Source: Lachnospiraceae bacterium (GTDB lineage: Bacteria; Bacillota_A; Clostridia; Lachnospirales; Lachnospiraceae). From it: 32,622 nucleotides of DNA. Below are positions 1 to 7,245 of the stretch, one piece after another. Both the position numbers and the translations under genes were made by a program. The number at the start of each line of letters is the position of its first letter. Positions within the stretch are counted from its first letter, which is position 1. The notes under the pieces are model-generated. The model searched no databases. It saw nothing but the letters and a program-made list of their open reading frames with translations, and was not told where the DNA came from. The stretch covers positions 1-32,622 of the forward strand of contig JAIKXO010000170.1 of assembly GCA_024684065.1 (NCBI GenBank). The letters are read 5' to 3'.

Positions 1-13
1 AAGGAGAGTATAA

Positions 14-970
14 ATGGGGAATAGAAAACATCATAGAAAACTGGACGAGGAGACGACCTATTGGCTGTCTTACTCAGACATGATGGCAGGGCTTCTTCTG
101 TGCTTCGTGCTTGTCATTGCGTTTACGATGCTTCAGGCGAAGGTACAGTTCGATCTGGACGAGGCCAAGCTTATCGGAAAAGAAAAGGAACTTATCATCC
201 AGTCCGATGCCCTGGATAAGGAGAGGCAGACCATAGCTTCCCAGCAGAAGCTTTTAGACCAGCAGACCCTTACAATGAGCCAGCAGCAGAAGACTCTTGA
301 GGAACAGCAGGAAGAGCTTATCCGTCAGGAGACCGCGATCAAGATGCAGTCCGATGAGATCGCCAAGCAGCAGAAGATGATGGAGGAGCTCAGGAAGACT
401 CTTGCCGACCAGCAGATAAAGCTCGATAACATCATCGGTGTAAGGGGAGAGCTTATCGAGGATCTGAAGGGTGAGTTCAATAAGTCCAATATGAATATAA
501 AGGTTGATGAGCAGACAGGCGCGATAACCTTTGATTCCAGTATTCTTTACGAATACAGTAAGGATGAACTGAGAGACACCGGTAAGGATTTCCTCGGGGA
601 ATTTATCCCCAGGTATTTAAGGATCCTTATGGGGCCTAAATACAGGCAGTACGTTGCCGAGATCATCATAGAGGGACATACCGATGATTCGGGTACTTAT
701 TTATATAACCTGGATCTGTCCCAGAGGAGAGCGCTTTCCGTTGCTGATTATATCCTTAATGAGAAAAACGGGGTTATAGACAAGCAGCAGATCGAAGAGC
801 TTGAGGATATACTGACGGTAACCGGTAAGTCCTTCAGCGATCCTATATATAAGAGTAACGGGGAGATCGATCCGGATGCGTCCCGTCGTGTTGAGTTTTT
901 GTTCAGGCTCAAGGATGAAGAGATGATCCAGGAGATGATGGATATCCTTAGTGAGGAGATTAAAGAGTAA
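14..970 (+). CDS. MotB/OmpA-family membrane protein (ZorB-like layout)
   Basis: 318 aa. A single N-terminal membrane segment (about residues 16-40) starts with a Y-W-L-S-Y-S-D-M-M motif. This places an acidic residue (D22) where MotB-type stators carry the proton-binding Asp. A Gln/Glu-rich coiled coil follows (about 43-145), then an OmpA-like peptidoglycan-binding domain (about 215-305) with EGHTDDSG, the N-x-x-LS-x-RA stretch and a C-terminal RRVEF. A strong AAGGAG lies at bases 1-6, 8 nt before the ATG, so the gene is complete. The family normally pairs with a MotA/TolQ/ExbB-like channel protein, which would lie upstream outside the window. The long coiled coil resembles ion-driven units such as ZorB more than flagellar MotB. 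No ZorC/D/E-type gene is seen downstream, so a defence role is only a possibility. The SH3 gene follows after 47 nt and is probably cotranscribed. Confidence 0.8.
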   Translation: MGNRKHHRKLDEETTYWLSYSDMMAGLLLCFVLVIAFTMLQAKVQFDLDEAKLIGKEKELIIQSDALDKERQTIASQQKLLDQQTLTMSQQQKTLEEQQEELIRQETAIKMQSDEIAKQQKMMEELRKTLADQQIKLDNIIGVRGELIEDLKGEFNKSNMNIKVDEQTGAITFDSSILYEYSKDELRDTGKDFLGEFIPRYLRILMGPKYRQYVAEIIIEGHTDDSGTYLYNLDLSQRRALSVADYILNEKNGVIDKQQIEELEDILTVTGKSFSDPIYKSNGEIDPDASRRVEFLFRLKDEEMIQEMMDILSEEIKE

Positions 971-1017
971 GCTTTAAAAAGCTATATATATTAGATTTGT
1001 CAGGCGAGGTGAGGTTT

Positions 1018-2178
1018 ATGAGAAAGCGGAGGCATAGGGAAAGACTTATCTTGATTGCAGGACTGGTTGTCGTGGCGCTTATTATCGTTGCGGTGATCCT
1101 TCTGTTAGTGTTGAACAGAAAAAAACTTGAATATCTGACTTTGACGCCCACCTTCCAGGAAACGGAGCTCGATGTAAATTCTGATTATGTATTCATGGTT
1201 ACCACGGAACCGGAAGACATAAAGCTTAAGGATCTTGAGTATTCGGTGGATGATCCTACAGCGGTATTCTCTACGGCGAGCGAGGACAATACGCAGGCTG
1301 TGCTGCATACAGGCGCAGAGGGCATGGTAAACATATATGTCAAGCAGGGCGATATCGTAAGTAATTATCTGTCGTTCTCTGTTGTGGATATCACTGCCCA
1401 GGCGCAGGCTGAGGCGGAGCTTGAGGCTCAGCGGCAGGCGGAGCTCGAGGCCCAGCAGATGTATGAGGCGGAACAGGCGGCCGCGCCGGTGGAAGAGATA
1501 AAGTACTACGTTCAGACAACGAGCAAAGTAAGAGTGAGAAGCTCAGCTTCGACGGCATCCAATGATAATATCCTTTCAATGGTCGAGAGCGGTTCTAAAT
1601 ATGTCAAGACCGGGGATACCACGGACGAAAGCGGTGCCGCATGGGTCCAGATAGATTACAACGGACAGGAGGGATATATCCGGGCTGATATGGTCAAGGA
1701 TATATCTGAGGAGGAATATACCGGAGCGGCTCCTGCCGATGACGCGCAGACCCAGGAAGCAAGCAACGCTACCGAACAGAAGCCACAGGAAGAGAAGAAG
1801 GAAGAAAAGCCTCAGGAGCAGGCTCAGGCACCTCAGCCTTCTGCCGAAGATCAGGCGGCGGCAGCCGCGCAGAAGGCACAGCAGGATGCGGCAGCGGCAG
1901 CGGCGGCAGAGCAGCAGGCTCAGGCAGAGGCGGCAGCAGCGGCAGCCGCAGAGCAGCAGGCCCAGATGGAAGCTTTGGCGGCTCAGCAGGCAGCAGCGGC
2001 AGCAGCGGCGGCAGCAGCCGGAACGGCCATTAACTGCAAAGACGGTACCTGCTATGTTACGGCGGATCAGCTGAATAAGATCCATGCAACATGGGATTTT
2101 GCGGGAGATGCGATTGAAATGGCAGGACATCACACGATCGGCGAGCTGGAGGCCGTGATCGGAGCTACCCAGCACTGA
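1018..2178 (+). CDS. Membrane-anchored SH3b-domain protein with Ala/Gln-rich tail
   Basis: 386 aa from the ATG at 1018, which has GAGGTGAGG 5 nt upstream. An in-frame TTG at 997 has no ribosome binding site and was not used. A basic N-terminus (RKRRHRER) precedes one strong membrane helix (about residues 9-32). A beta-rich region of about 85 residues, Ig-like in look, follows. Then come a short Ala/Glu/Gln helix, a bacterial SH3 domain (about 162-230, with VRVRSSAS and the GYIRADMV end), an Ala/Gln/Glu low-complexity linker (about 240-335) and a conserved-looking C-terminus containing two Cys (CKDGTC). SH3b domains usually bind cell wall. With the wall-binding OmpA protein immediately upstream, I infer a cell-envelope partner in the same complex. 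Exact function is not recognised. Confidence 0.75.
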   Translation: MRKRRHRERLILIAGLVVVALIIVAVILLLVLNRKKLEYLTLTPTFQETELDVNSDYVFMVTTEPEDIKLKDLEYSVDDPTAVFSTASEDNTQAVLHTGAEGMVNIYVKQGDIVSNYLSFSVVDITAQAQAEAELEAQRQAELEAQQMYEAEQAAAPVEEIKYYVQTTSKVRVRSSASTASNDNILSMVESGSKYVKTGDTTDESGAAWVQIDYNGQEGYIRADMVKDISEEEYTGAAPADDAQTQEASNATEQKPQEEKKEEKPQEQAQAPQPSAEDQAAAAAQKAQQDAAAAAAAEQQAQAEAAAAAAAEQQAQMEALAAQQAAAAAAAAAAGTAINCKDGTCYVTADQLNKIHATWDFAGDAIEMAGHHTIGELEAVIGATQH

Positions 2179-2227
2179 TCCGGATAACAGGCTGTGATCT
2201 GTATGATGCTTAGATAAAGAAAATTTG

Positions 2228-2266
2228 AATCCCTCTTATCAGGTTTATCCGGTAAGAGGGATTATT
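2228..2266 (+). terminator. Rho-independent terminator after the SH3 gene
   Basis: An 11-bp perfect stem (AATCCCTCTTA at 2228-2238 with its complement at 2253-2263) is extended by two inner pairs. The U-tract is weak and interrupted (ATTATTGT). It separates the envelope pair from glf. Confidence 0.7.
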
Positions 2267-2323
2267 GTAAAGCGGCATATTAACAGGATTTAATTTTCAG
2301 ATGTTCAGGGAGAGACAGGTATA

Positions 2324-3448
2324 ATGGCACAGTTTGATTATCTTATAGTAGGCGCGGGGCTTTTCGGGGCAGTGTTTGCCTGTGAGGCGGGAAAGGCCGG
2401 AAAGAGATGTCTTGTGATCGATAAAAGAGACCATATAGGAGGTAACCTATACACGGAGGATATTGTCGGGATAAATGTCCATAAATATGGGGCGCATATC
2501 TTCCACACGAGCAATAAGGATGTATGGGATTATATGAACGGCTTTGCCGTTTTCAACCGTTATACCAATTCCCCTGTGGCGCGCTACAGGGATGAGCTCT
2601 ATAACCTTCCGTTTAACATGAATACCTTTCATGCCCTCTGGGGAGTGAAGACTCCTTCAGAGGCTAAGGAAATGATAGAGAAACAGAGAGCGGAGGCCCT
2701 TTCAAAGATGAGGGAAGAAGGGGTTACGGAGCCGAGGAACCTTAAGGAACAGGCTCTGAGCCTTGTCGGAAGGGATATATACGAAAAGCTCGTGGAGGGT
2801 TATACCGAGAAGCAGTGGGGGCGCAAGGCCGAGGAACTGCCCGCTTTTATAATCAAGAGGCTTCCGGTGCGCTTTACCTATGATAATAATTATTTTAACG
2901 ACAGATTTCAGGGGATCCCGGAGGGAGGATATACCGCGATCATAGAAAAGATGCTTGATAAGGCGGAGATAAGGCTTTCATGCGACTTCTTTGATAAGAG
3001 GGAAGAGCTTTCCGGACTTGCGGAAAAGATCGTCTTCACCGGGATGATAGACGAGTTCTATGATTACCGCTTTGGTGCGCTTGAATACAGGAGCCTTAAG
3101 TTTGAGACGGAGGTTATGGACACCGATAACTATCAGGGAAATGCGGTCGTAAACTATACGGAATACGAGATCCCTTACACAAGGATAATAGAACATAAGC
3201 ATTTCGAGGGGACAGAAACTTCCAGAACGGTGATAACCAGGGAATATCCCGCCCTGTGGAAGAGGGGGGATGAGCCTTATTATCCTGTCAATGATTCTGC
3301 AAACAGTGCGTTATACGAAAAGTACAGGGAGCTTACGCTTAATGAGGATAAGGTTATCTTCGGCGGAAGGCTTTCGGAATATAAGTATTACGACATGCAT
3401 CAGGTGGTCGCAAACGCCCTGGAAGCCGTAAATAAAGAAATAAAATGA
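2324..3448 (+). CDS. glf: UDP-galactopyranose mutase
   Basis: 374 aa, full family length. The enzyme is an FAD-dependent mutase that interconverts UDP-galactopyranose and UDP-galactofuranose, supplying Galf for surface polysaccharides in the cytoplasm. The N-terminus has the FAD-binding G10-A-G-L-F-G15 loop followed by VIDKR and the HIGGN motif. The family signature HKYGAHIFHT lies near residue 52, and GYTEKQWGR and FNDRFQGIPEGGY are further conserved blocks. The C-terminal GGRLSEYKYYDMHQV stretch is the usual FAD-contact end. The ribosome binding site AGGGAGA lies about 10 nt before the ATG. The gene stands alone between a terminator and a hairpin, without glycosyltransferase neighbours in the window. 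Identification is secure from conserved motifs. Confidence 0.95.
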   Translation: MAQFDYLIVGAGLFGAVFACEAGKAGKRCLVIDKRDHIGGNLYTEDIVGINVHKYGAHIFHTSNKDVWDYMNGFAVFNRYTNSPVARYRDELYNLPFNMNTFHALWGVKTPSEAKEMIEKQRAEALSKMREEGVTEPRNLKEQALSLVGRDIYEKLVEGYTEKQWGRKAEELPAFIIKRLPVRFTYDNNYFNDRFQGIPEGGYTAIIEKMLDKAEIRLSCDFFDKREELSGLAEKIVFTGMIDEFYDYRFGALEYRSLKFETEVMDTDNYQGNAVVNYTEYEIPYTRIIEHKHFEGTETSRTVITREYPALWKRGDEPYYPVNDSANSALYEKYRELTLNEDKVIFGGRLSEYKYYDMHQVVANALEAVNKEIK

Positions 3449-3478
3449 CGGAAGAAAAGACTGATAATAACGGATGCC

Positions 3479-3512
3479 CGGGCCTGCCACTACATATAGT
3501 GGCAAAAGCCCG
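3479..3512 (+). terminator. Hairpin after glf, no U-tract
   Basis: The inner stem TGCCACTA (3485-3492) pairs with 3497-3504 around a 4-nt loop. The outer stem CGGGC (3479-3483) pairs with GCCCG (3508-3512). No T-run follows, so it may protect the 3' end rather than terminate. Confidence 0.5.
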
Positions 3513-3561
3513 CAAAGCCCCTATTTTCAATAAATTTCTAAGTTATTTTTGAAAAAAGAGC

Positions 3562-3588
3562 TTGTTTTTTCCGGATTAATGGTATAGT
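3562..3588 (+). promoter_or_regulatory. Candidate sigma-A promoter for the FliD-like gene
   Basis: TTGTTT at 3562-3567 and TATAGT at 3583-3588 are spaced 15 nt apart; using TAGTAT at 3585-3590 gives 17 nt. The setting is an A/T-rich stretch directly upstream of a long leader. The identical TATAGT hexamer is used at the better promoter at 5304-5332. No FliA-type (sigma-28) promoter was seen. Confidence 0.5.
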
Positions 3589-3599
3589 ATATAGGTACA

Positions 3600-3877
3600 T
3601 AAGTGGGTGGAGTATATTCATTTCTAAGAGGTCGAATTTTAAGGGTTTTTCGATTTCGTAATTTCATAAAGAAGGATTACGAATGAGACGCAGATTTCCA
3701 TAGGGATTTGCGTTAATATCATCTTCAAATATAAGCGCATGCTTGCTCACGCACTTCATCGGAAAAGTGGTATGTGATATCACTGAAGCGTAACAAAGGA
3801 ATGTTTACGATACCGGTGAATAGGAAAAACTGGATTTTCCGAAGCGTTCATTTCAGGGAAGAAAGGAGGGGCGGCAG
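3600..3877 (+). promoter_or_regulatory. Long folded 5' leader of the FliD-like gene
   Basis: About 280 nt lie between the putative promoter and the ATG at 3878. Visible helices are TTCGTAAT (3655-3662) with ATTACGAA (3676-3683); an imperfect stem at about 3689-3714 (ACGCAGATTTCC with GGGATTTGCGT, including wobble pairs); a palindrome GTGATATCAC near 3774; and GGAAAA...TTTTCC near 3826-3842, shortly before the ribosome binding site. No riboswitch class I know matches. Confidence 0.4.
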
Positions 3878-5185
3878 ATGGCAGATCAGATAGCGCTGAA
3901 CAATGTCTATAACAATTTGACCACGGCTTTCGGTCCGATGATGGGTACCAATACCAAGTATGATACCCATAAGAAGAGCGAACTTCGCGGTGTCTATAAT
4001 TCCATCGTAGAAAAAAGCAGAGACGACCCCGTATTTCTCCTTGATACAAGCAGAGAGACTAAGAATTTTGCGGTTTCCTTAAAGGAAAGCGCAAGGAATC
4101 TTAAGAATACCATTTCCTCGGTGTCCAATGAAACGGAGGAAGAGGAGCTTCTTTCCAAGAAAACGGTCTCCTGCAGTGATTCCGATGTCGTGGAGGTCTC
4201 TTATATAGGAGAGAAGATAAACGACAATACTATTACCAATTTCAACCTTATAGTAACGCAGTTAGCACAGACCCAGAAAAACACCGGAAAGTTTCTGCCG
4301 GACGAGAAGGCCAACCTTCCTCCCGATACCTACTCCTTCGACATCCACAGCAAGGATACCGATTACGAATTCCAGTTTAATATTGGAGAAAACGATACAA
4401 ACAGGAGCATTCAGGAGAAGCTGGCAAGGCTGATAAACCGTTCCAATATCGGGATATGGGCGACCACGATAAGCGACGGAGGAGGAAATACAGCCCTATC
4501 GCTTGAGTCAAATGACACGGGCTTAAAGAACGGAGGCGAACAGTTCAGGGTTTCCGACGACCACACCAGTAAGAGAAGCGGTGCGGTAGATTATTTCGGA
4601 ATAGACAATATCGCAAGACCTCCGACAAATGCCGAGTTTTCCATTAACGGCGTTGAAAGGGTATCTGCCTCCAATCATTTTCCGGTCGAGGACACCTACG
4701 ACCTGACCTTGAAGAACACGACAAGGGAAGGCGAATCGGTGAACATCGGATTGAAGACTGACGTTGAATCACTCACGGATAATATCAATCATTTGATTGG
4801 AGGCTATAACAGTTTTATAAAGCATGCTTCCGAGTTCCTGGAAAGCCAGCCCAATTCAAAGGCTCTCCTTCGCGAGATGCACGTTCTCTCGTTAAAGTAC
4901 GGAGAATCTCTCGGCAAGATAGGCATTAATTTCCAGGAAGACGGCACGATAGCCGTTGATAAAGATAAGATACAGCAAAACGCCCAGAAGGACGATGCGA
5001 TAGAAAGCTTTGGAACTATAAAGAGCTTTGCGACCAGCGTCCTTGATAAAGCAAACGAGGTTTCGCTTGACCCGATGCAATATACTATGCGTAAGGTCGT
5101 TGAATATAAGAATCCTGGACATTCCTACGCTACTCCTTATGTGACGAGCAATTACAGCGGAATGATGTTCTCGGGATACTGCTAG
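3878..5185 (+). CDS. FliD-like flagellar cap/hook-associated protein 2 homologue
   Basis: 435 aa, preceded by GAAAGGAGG. The C-terminal third resembles the FliD C-terminal domain: a DVESLTDNINHLIGGYNSFIK stretch (about residue 288 on) and then the GKIGINFQEDGTIAVDKDKIQQN block, the typical FliD 'LadiGI..dkdGtL.vD...L' pattern. The middle (about 95-280) is beta-rich and could hold the FliD D2/D3-like folds. FliD caps the growing flagellar filament or hook tip outside the cell. The N-terminus is not a standard FliD N-terminus, the protein ends in an aromatic/Gly tail (YSGMMFSGYC), and no fliS, fliT or flagellin gene is adjacent. It may therefore be a divergent paralogue with a non-flagellar surface role. 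A terminator follows, so it is monocistronic. Confidence 0.65.
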   Translation: MADQIALNNVYNNLTTAFGPMMGTNTKYDTHKKSELRGVYNSIVEKSRDDPVFLLDTSRETKNFAVSLKESARNLKNTISSVSNETEEEELLSKKTVSCSDSDVVEVSYIGEKINDNTITNFNLIVTQLAQTQKNTGKFLPDEKANLPPDTYSFDIHSKDTDYEFQFNIGENDTNRSIQEKLARLINRSNIGIWATTISDGGGNTALSLESNDTGLKNGGEQFRVSDDHTSKRSGAVDYFGIDNIARPPTNAEFSINGVERVSASNHFPVEDTYDLTLKNTTREGESVNIGLKTDVESLTDNINHLIGGYNSFIKHASEFLESQPNSKALLREMHVLSLKYGESLGKIGINFQEDGTIAVDKDKIQQNAQKDDAIESFGTIKSFATSVLDKANEVSLDPMQYTMRKVVEYKNPGHSYATPYVTSNYSGMMFSGYC

Positions 5186-5210
5186 CGGAACCGATATCTT
5201 CCTACAACAT

Positions 5211-5252
5211 AGCATAAGCCCTCATGGAGTAATTTCCATGAGGGCTTGCTGT
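5211..5252 (+). terminator. Strong hairpin terminator after the FliD-like gene
   Basis: A 13-bp perfect stem (AAGCCCTCATGGA at 5216-5228 with 5235-5247) encloses a 6-nt loop GTAATT. The following U-tract is weak (TGCTGTTTG). Confidence 0.75.
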
Positions 5253-5303
5253 TTGTAAAGGTTATGAAGGCTCCGGTTTTTTACAAATAATTCTTTTTTT
5301 TCA

Positions 5304-5332
5304 TTGACTGGGAATTTCAATTATGGTATAGT
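5304..5332 (+). promoter_or_regulatory. Sigma-A promoter of rpmG-secE-nusG
   Basis: TTGACT (5304-5309), a 17-nt spacer and TATAGT (5327-5332) lie behind an upstream T-rich tract at 5292-5300. It is a near-consensus promoter about 155 nt before rpmG. The start would fall near 5338-5340. Confidence 0.85.
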
Positions 5333-5345
5333 CGTATAGCAGTTG

Positions 5346-5366
5346 AAGGGCAGAGCCCTTTTTTTT
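5346..5366 (+). terminator. Early hairpin plus T-run at the 5' end of the rpmG transcript (possible attenuator)
   Basis: AAGGGC (5346-5351), loop AGA and GCCCTT (5355-5360) continue into an 8-T run at 5359-5366. This has the form of a small intrinsic terminator, beginning only 6-8 nt after the predicted transcription start. It could act as an attenuator or as a 5' stabilising hairpin. Confidence 0.5.
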
Positions 5367-5486
5367 GTAGTTCAGATTTCCTCACGGAAATGGACCGGCG
5401 GATCCATTCGGGCTCACGGGAACTGTGCAAAAGACATTTTAATCTTTGCAGTGATTCCGACTATAATCATATAAGGAGAACAGATC
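5367..5486 (+). promoter_or_regulatory. Folded leader of rpmG-secE-nusG
   Basis: Two helices are visible in the 120 nt: ATTTCC-TCAC-GGAAAT near 5376-5391 and TGCAAAAGA...TCTTTGCA near 5426-5455 with a 1-nt bulge. The L33 ribosome binding site AAGGAG follows at 5473-5478. No tRNA gene is present here. Confidence 0.4.
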
Positions 5487-5636
5487 ATGCGCACAAGGAT
5501 AACACTTGCATGTACAGAGTGCAAAAACCGTAACTATGATACGACAAAAGATAAGAAGACTCATCCTGACAGGTTAGAGCTTAAGAAATATTGCAGATTT
5601 TGCAGGACTCACACGTTACATAAGGAGACAAAGTAA
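5487..5636 (+). CDS. rpmG: 50S ribosomal protein L33 (Zn-binding form)
   Basis: 49 aa, starting [17 protein letters not shown]. Two CxxC pairs (C9/C12 and C36/C39) form the zinc ribbon of the C+ form of L33. AAGGAG lies 8 nt before the ATG. The position directly before secE and nusG is the standard Firmicute arrangement. L33 sits in the large ribosomal subunit near the E site. Length and motifs match the family exactly. Confidence 0.96.
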   Translation: MRTRITLACTECKNRNYDTTKDKKTHPDRLELKKYCRFCRTHTLHKETK

Positions 5637-5638
5637 GA

Positions 5639-5869
5639 ATGAGTGACAATAAATCGAATGCCGGTACCCTTGCCGTTTCCGAAAAGGCCGGAGGGTTTTT
5701 CAAGGGTGCTAAGGCAGAATTCCGAAAGATCAGTTGGGAGACCCGTGAAAACGTCACCAAGCAGACTATCGCAGTTGTAGTCGTTTCTTTTGCTTTAGGT
5801 GTTATAATAGCTGTTTTAGATATGCTTTTACAGTACGGCGTAGATTTTATAATCAATATCGGCGGCTGA
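5639..5869 (+). CDS. secE: Preprotein translocase subunit SecE
   Basis: 76 aa, the single-helix form typical of Firmicutes. The family stretch FFKGAKAEFRKISWETRENVTKQ (about residues 20-42) is the amphipathic cytoplasmic helix, and one membrane helix follows (about 43-65). SecE clamps SecY in the protein-conducting channel. The ATG lies 2 nt after the rpmG stop; its AAGGAG (5622-5627) is inside the rpmG end, so translation is probably coupled. nusG follows after 33 nt. Confidence 0.95.
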   Translation: MSDNKSNAGTLAVSEKAGGFFKGAKAEFRKISWETRENVTKQTIAVVVVSFALGVIIAVLDMLLQYGVDFIINIGG

Positions 5870-5902
5870 ACGGGATTAAATTAAGATAGGACAGGGATAT
5901 CT

Positions 5903-6436
5903 ATGGCAGAGTATAATAGCAGTGAATCAGGCTGGTATGTAGTGCATACGTACTCAGGCTATGAGAACAAGGTGAAGGCCAATATCGAAAAGGCTATTGA
6001 AAACCGGCATCTGGAGGAAGAGATCTTAGAGGTCAGGGTTCCCGTGCAGGATGTCACGGAGCTTAAGGGCGGTTCCAGAAAGACAAGCACCAAGAAGATG
6101 TTCCCGGGTTACGTTCTTATCAACATGTATATGAATGATGTAACATGGTATGTTGTAAGGAACACCAGAGGGGTTACCGGTTTTGTGGGGCCCGGAAGCA
6201 AGCCCGTCCCGCTTTCCGAAAATGAGATGAAGCCTCTCGGGATCAAGACGGAGAACGTCCTGATCGATTTTGGCGAGGGCGATACCGTGGCAGTTGTCGC
6301 CGGCGTATGGAAGGATACCGTGGGCGTTATCCAGAGGATGGATATGGGCAAGCAGATGGCCACCATCAACGTGGAACTGTTTGGCAGAGAAACACCTGTC
6401 GAGATCAGCTTTGATGAGATCTCGCGGATGGATTAA
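5903..6436 (+). CDS. nusG: Transcription termination/antitermination factor NusG
   Basis: 177 aa. The N-terminal NGN domain (about 10-110) starts with GWYVVHTYSGYENKVKANIE and contains KKMFPGYVLINM, the part that contacts the RNA polymerase clamp. The C-terminal KOW domain (about 123-177) begins GDTVAVVAGVWKDTVG. In most NusG proteins this block reads GPF; here it is GVW, so the KOW loop is divergent. NusG modulates pausing and links polymerase with Rho or ribosomal S10. GACAGGGA lies upstream of the ATG. It is the last gene before a spacer with hairpins and repeats. Confidence 0.96.
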   Translation: MAEYNSSESGWYVVHTYSGYENKVKANIEKAIENRHLEEEILEVRVPVQDVTELKGGSRKTSTKKMFPGYVLINMYMNDVTWYVVRNTRGVTGFVGPGSKPVPLSENEMKPLGIKTENVLIDFGEGDTVAVVAGVWKDTVGVIQRMDMGKQMATINVELFGRETPVEISFDEISRMD

Positions 6437-6492
6437 CGATGATTTTTATGAAATAAATCATCGGAGCCGAAAACAATTATTATTTTTTCGGC
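6437..6492 (+). terminator. Two hairpins after nusG
   Basis: CGATGATTT (6437-6445) pairs with AAATCATCG (6455-6463), starting right after the nusG stop. GCCGAAAA (6466-6473) pairs with TTTTCGGC (6485-6492); its T-run lies inside the stem and no free U-tract follows. Probably a partial terminator or processing site, with read-through into rplK possible. Confidence 0.5.
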
Positions 6493-6534
6493 ATTAATGG
6501 ATTTATGTCAGTAAATCCTATATTGATCATTCAG

Positions 6535-6553
6535 ATATCAATTTAATTGATAT
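6535..6553 (+). promoter_or_regulatory. Perfect inverted repeat upstream of the rplK repeats
   Basis: ATATCAAT (6535-6542), TTA and ATTGATAT (6546-6553) form a perfect 8-bp inverted repeat. A further ATTGAT at 6522-6527 could pair instead with ATCAAT at 6537-6542. No clear sigma-A promoter with good spacing was found around it. It may be an operator or an RNA hairpin. Confidence 0.45.
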
Positions 6554-6561
6554 AAACAACA

Positions 6562-6784
6562 CTGGCTCCAAATTCTCTTCGAGAACCTGGAGCGTGCACC
6601 AAATTTCCTGATAGGGAAATTAGCGAAAGGCTGGCCTCAAATTTTCTTCGAGAACTTGAGGCGTGCATCAAATTTCCTGATATGGAAATTAACGAAAGGC
6701 TGGCCTCAAATTCTCTTCGAGAACTTGAGGCGTGCACCAAATTTCCTAAGGAAATTTGGCGCTGGGAGGGGGGAAGCACCCCCC
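6562..6784 (+). repeat. Three tandem 69-bp hairpin units in the rplK-rplA leader
   Basis: Units lie at 6562-6630, 6631-6699 and 6700-about 6766; the third diverges at its end. Each has a first hairpin (GCTCCA/TGGAGC in unit 1, GCCTCA/TGAGGC in units 2 and 3) with an inner helix TTCTC-TTC-GAGAA. A second hairpin is AATTTCC/GGAAATT. In unit 3 this becomes a perfect 10-bp stem (6737-6746 with 6750-6759). A G6/C6 hairpin (6768-6773 with 6779-6784) closes the array 12 nt before the rplK Shine-Dalgarno sequence. Two base pairs of the first stem change compensatorily between unit 1 and units 2-3, which points to selection on RNA structure. Confidence 0.85.
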
Positions 6785-6808
6785 GCAATTACCAAAAGGA
6801 GGATTAAA

Positions 6809-7234
6809 ATGGCAAAAAAGGTAGAAGGCTATATTAAGCTGCAGATCCCTGCCGGAAAAGCAACTCCGGCACCCCCGGTCGGCCCTGCTCTTGGTCAGCA
6901 CGGCGTCAATATCGTGGAGTTCACTAAGCAGTTTAATGCCAGGACAGCAGACAAGGGAGATGTTATCATCCCTGTAGTTATCACGGTTTACGCAGACAGA
7001 AGCTTCAGCTTCATCACAAAGACTCCGCCCGCGGCGGTTCTTATCAAGAAGGCCTGCAATATACAGTCAGGCTCAGGCGTGCCGAACAGGACCAAGGTAG
7101 CAAAGCTTTCAAAGGAAAAGCTTCGTGAGATCGCCGAGACAAAGATGCCCGACTTAAATGCGGCATCCATAGAGGCGGCAATGAGCATGATAGCGGGAAC
7201 GGCCAGAAGCATGGGCGTTACCGTGGAAGAATAG
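6809..7234 (+). CDS. rplK: 50S ribosomal protein L11
   Basis: 141 aa from the ATG at 6809, with AGGAGG at 6797-6802. Longer in-frame extensions upstream run into the repeat array and are not real. The N-terminal domain carries [23 protein letters not shown], the proline-rich motif recognised by thiostrepton-type drugs and RelA-dependent signalling. The C-terminal rRNA-binding domain carries [16 protein letters not shown]11 forms the GTPase-associated stalk base together with L10/L12. rplA follows after 11 nt. Confidence 0.97.
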   Translation: MAKKVEGYIKLQIPAGKATPAPPVGPALGQHGVNIVEFTKQFNARTADKGDVIIPVVITVYADRSFSFITKTPPAAVLIKKACNIQSGSGVPNRTKVAKLSKEKLREIAETKMPDLNAASIEAAMSMIAGTARSMGVTVEE

Positions 7235-7245
7235 GAGGCGGTATA

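Noticed and set aside
1576..2175. Minus-strand 199-aa and plus-strand 111-aa ORFs inside the SH3 gene
   Set aside because: They are frame shadows of the Ala/Gln-rich GC-biased segment, with Arg/Leu/Cys-rich nonsense translations.
14..2178. Complete Zorya defence system
   Set aside because: Only a ZorB-like protein is visible; the downstream genes are SH3b and glf, not ZorC/D/E.
3600..3877. c-di-GMP riboswitch before the FliD-like gene
   Set aside because: The conserved GEMM core strings and tetraloop receptor arrangement are not visible.
5341..5486. tRNA-Trp gene before secE, as in some bacteria
   Set aside because: No GGTTCGA-type T-loop or cloverleaf arms were found.
6562..6766. CRISPR array
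   Set aside because: The units are directly adjacent with no unique spacers, only three copies exist and no cas genes are present.
6543..6788. Minus-strand ORF with a repeated 23-residue peptide across the rplK leader
   Set aside because: The repeat unit is 69 bp, a multiple of three, so an open frame repeats by itself. There is no ribosome binding site, and compensatory changes support RNA structure instead.
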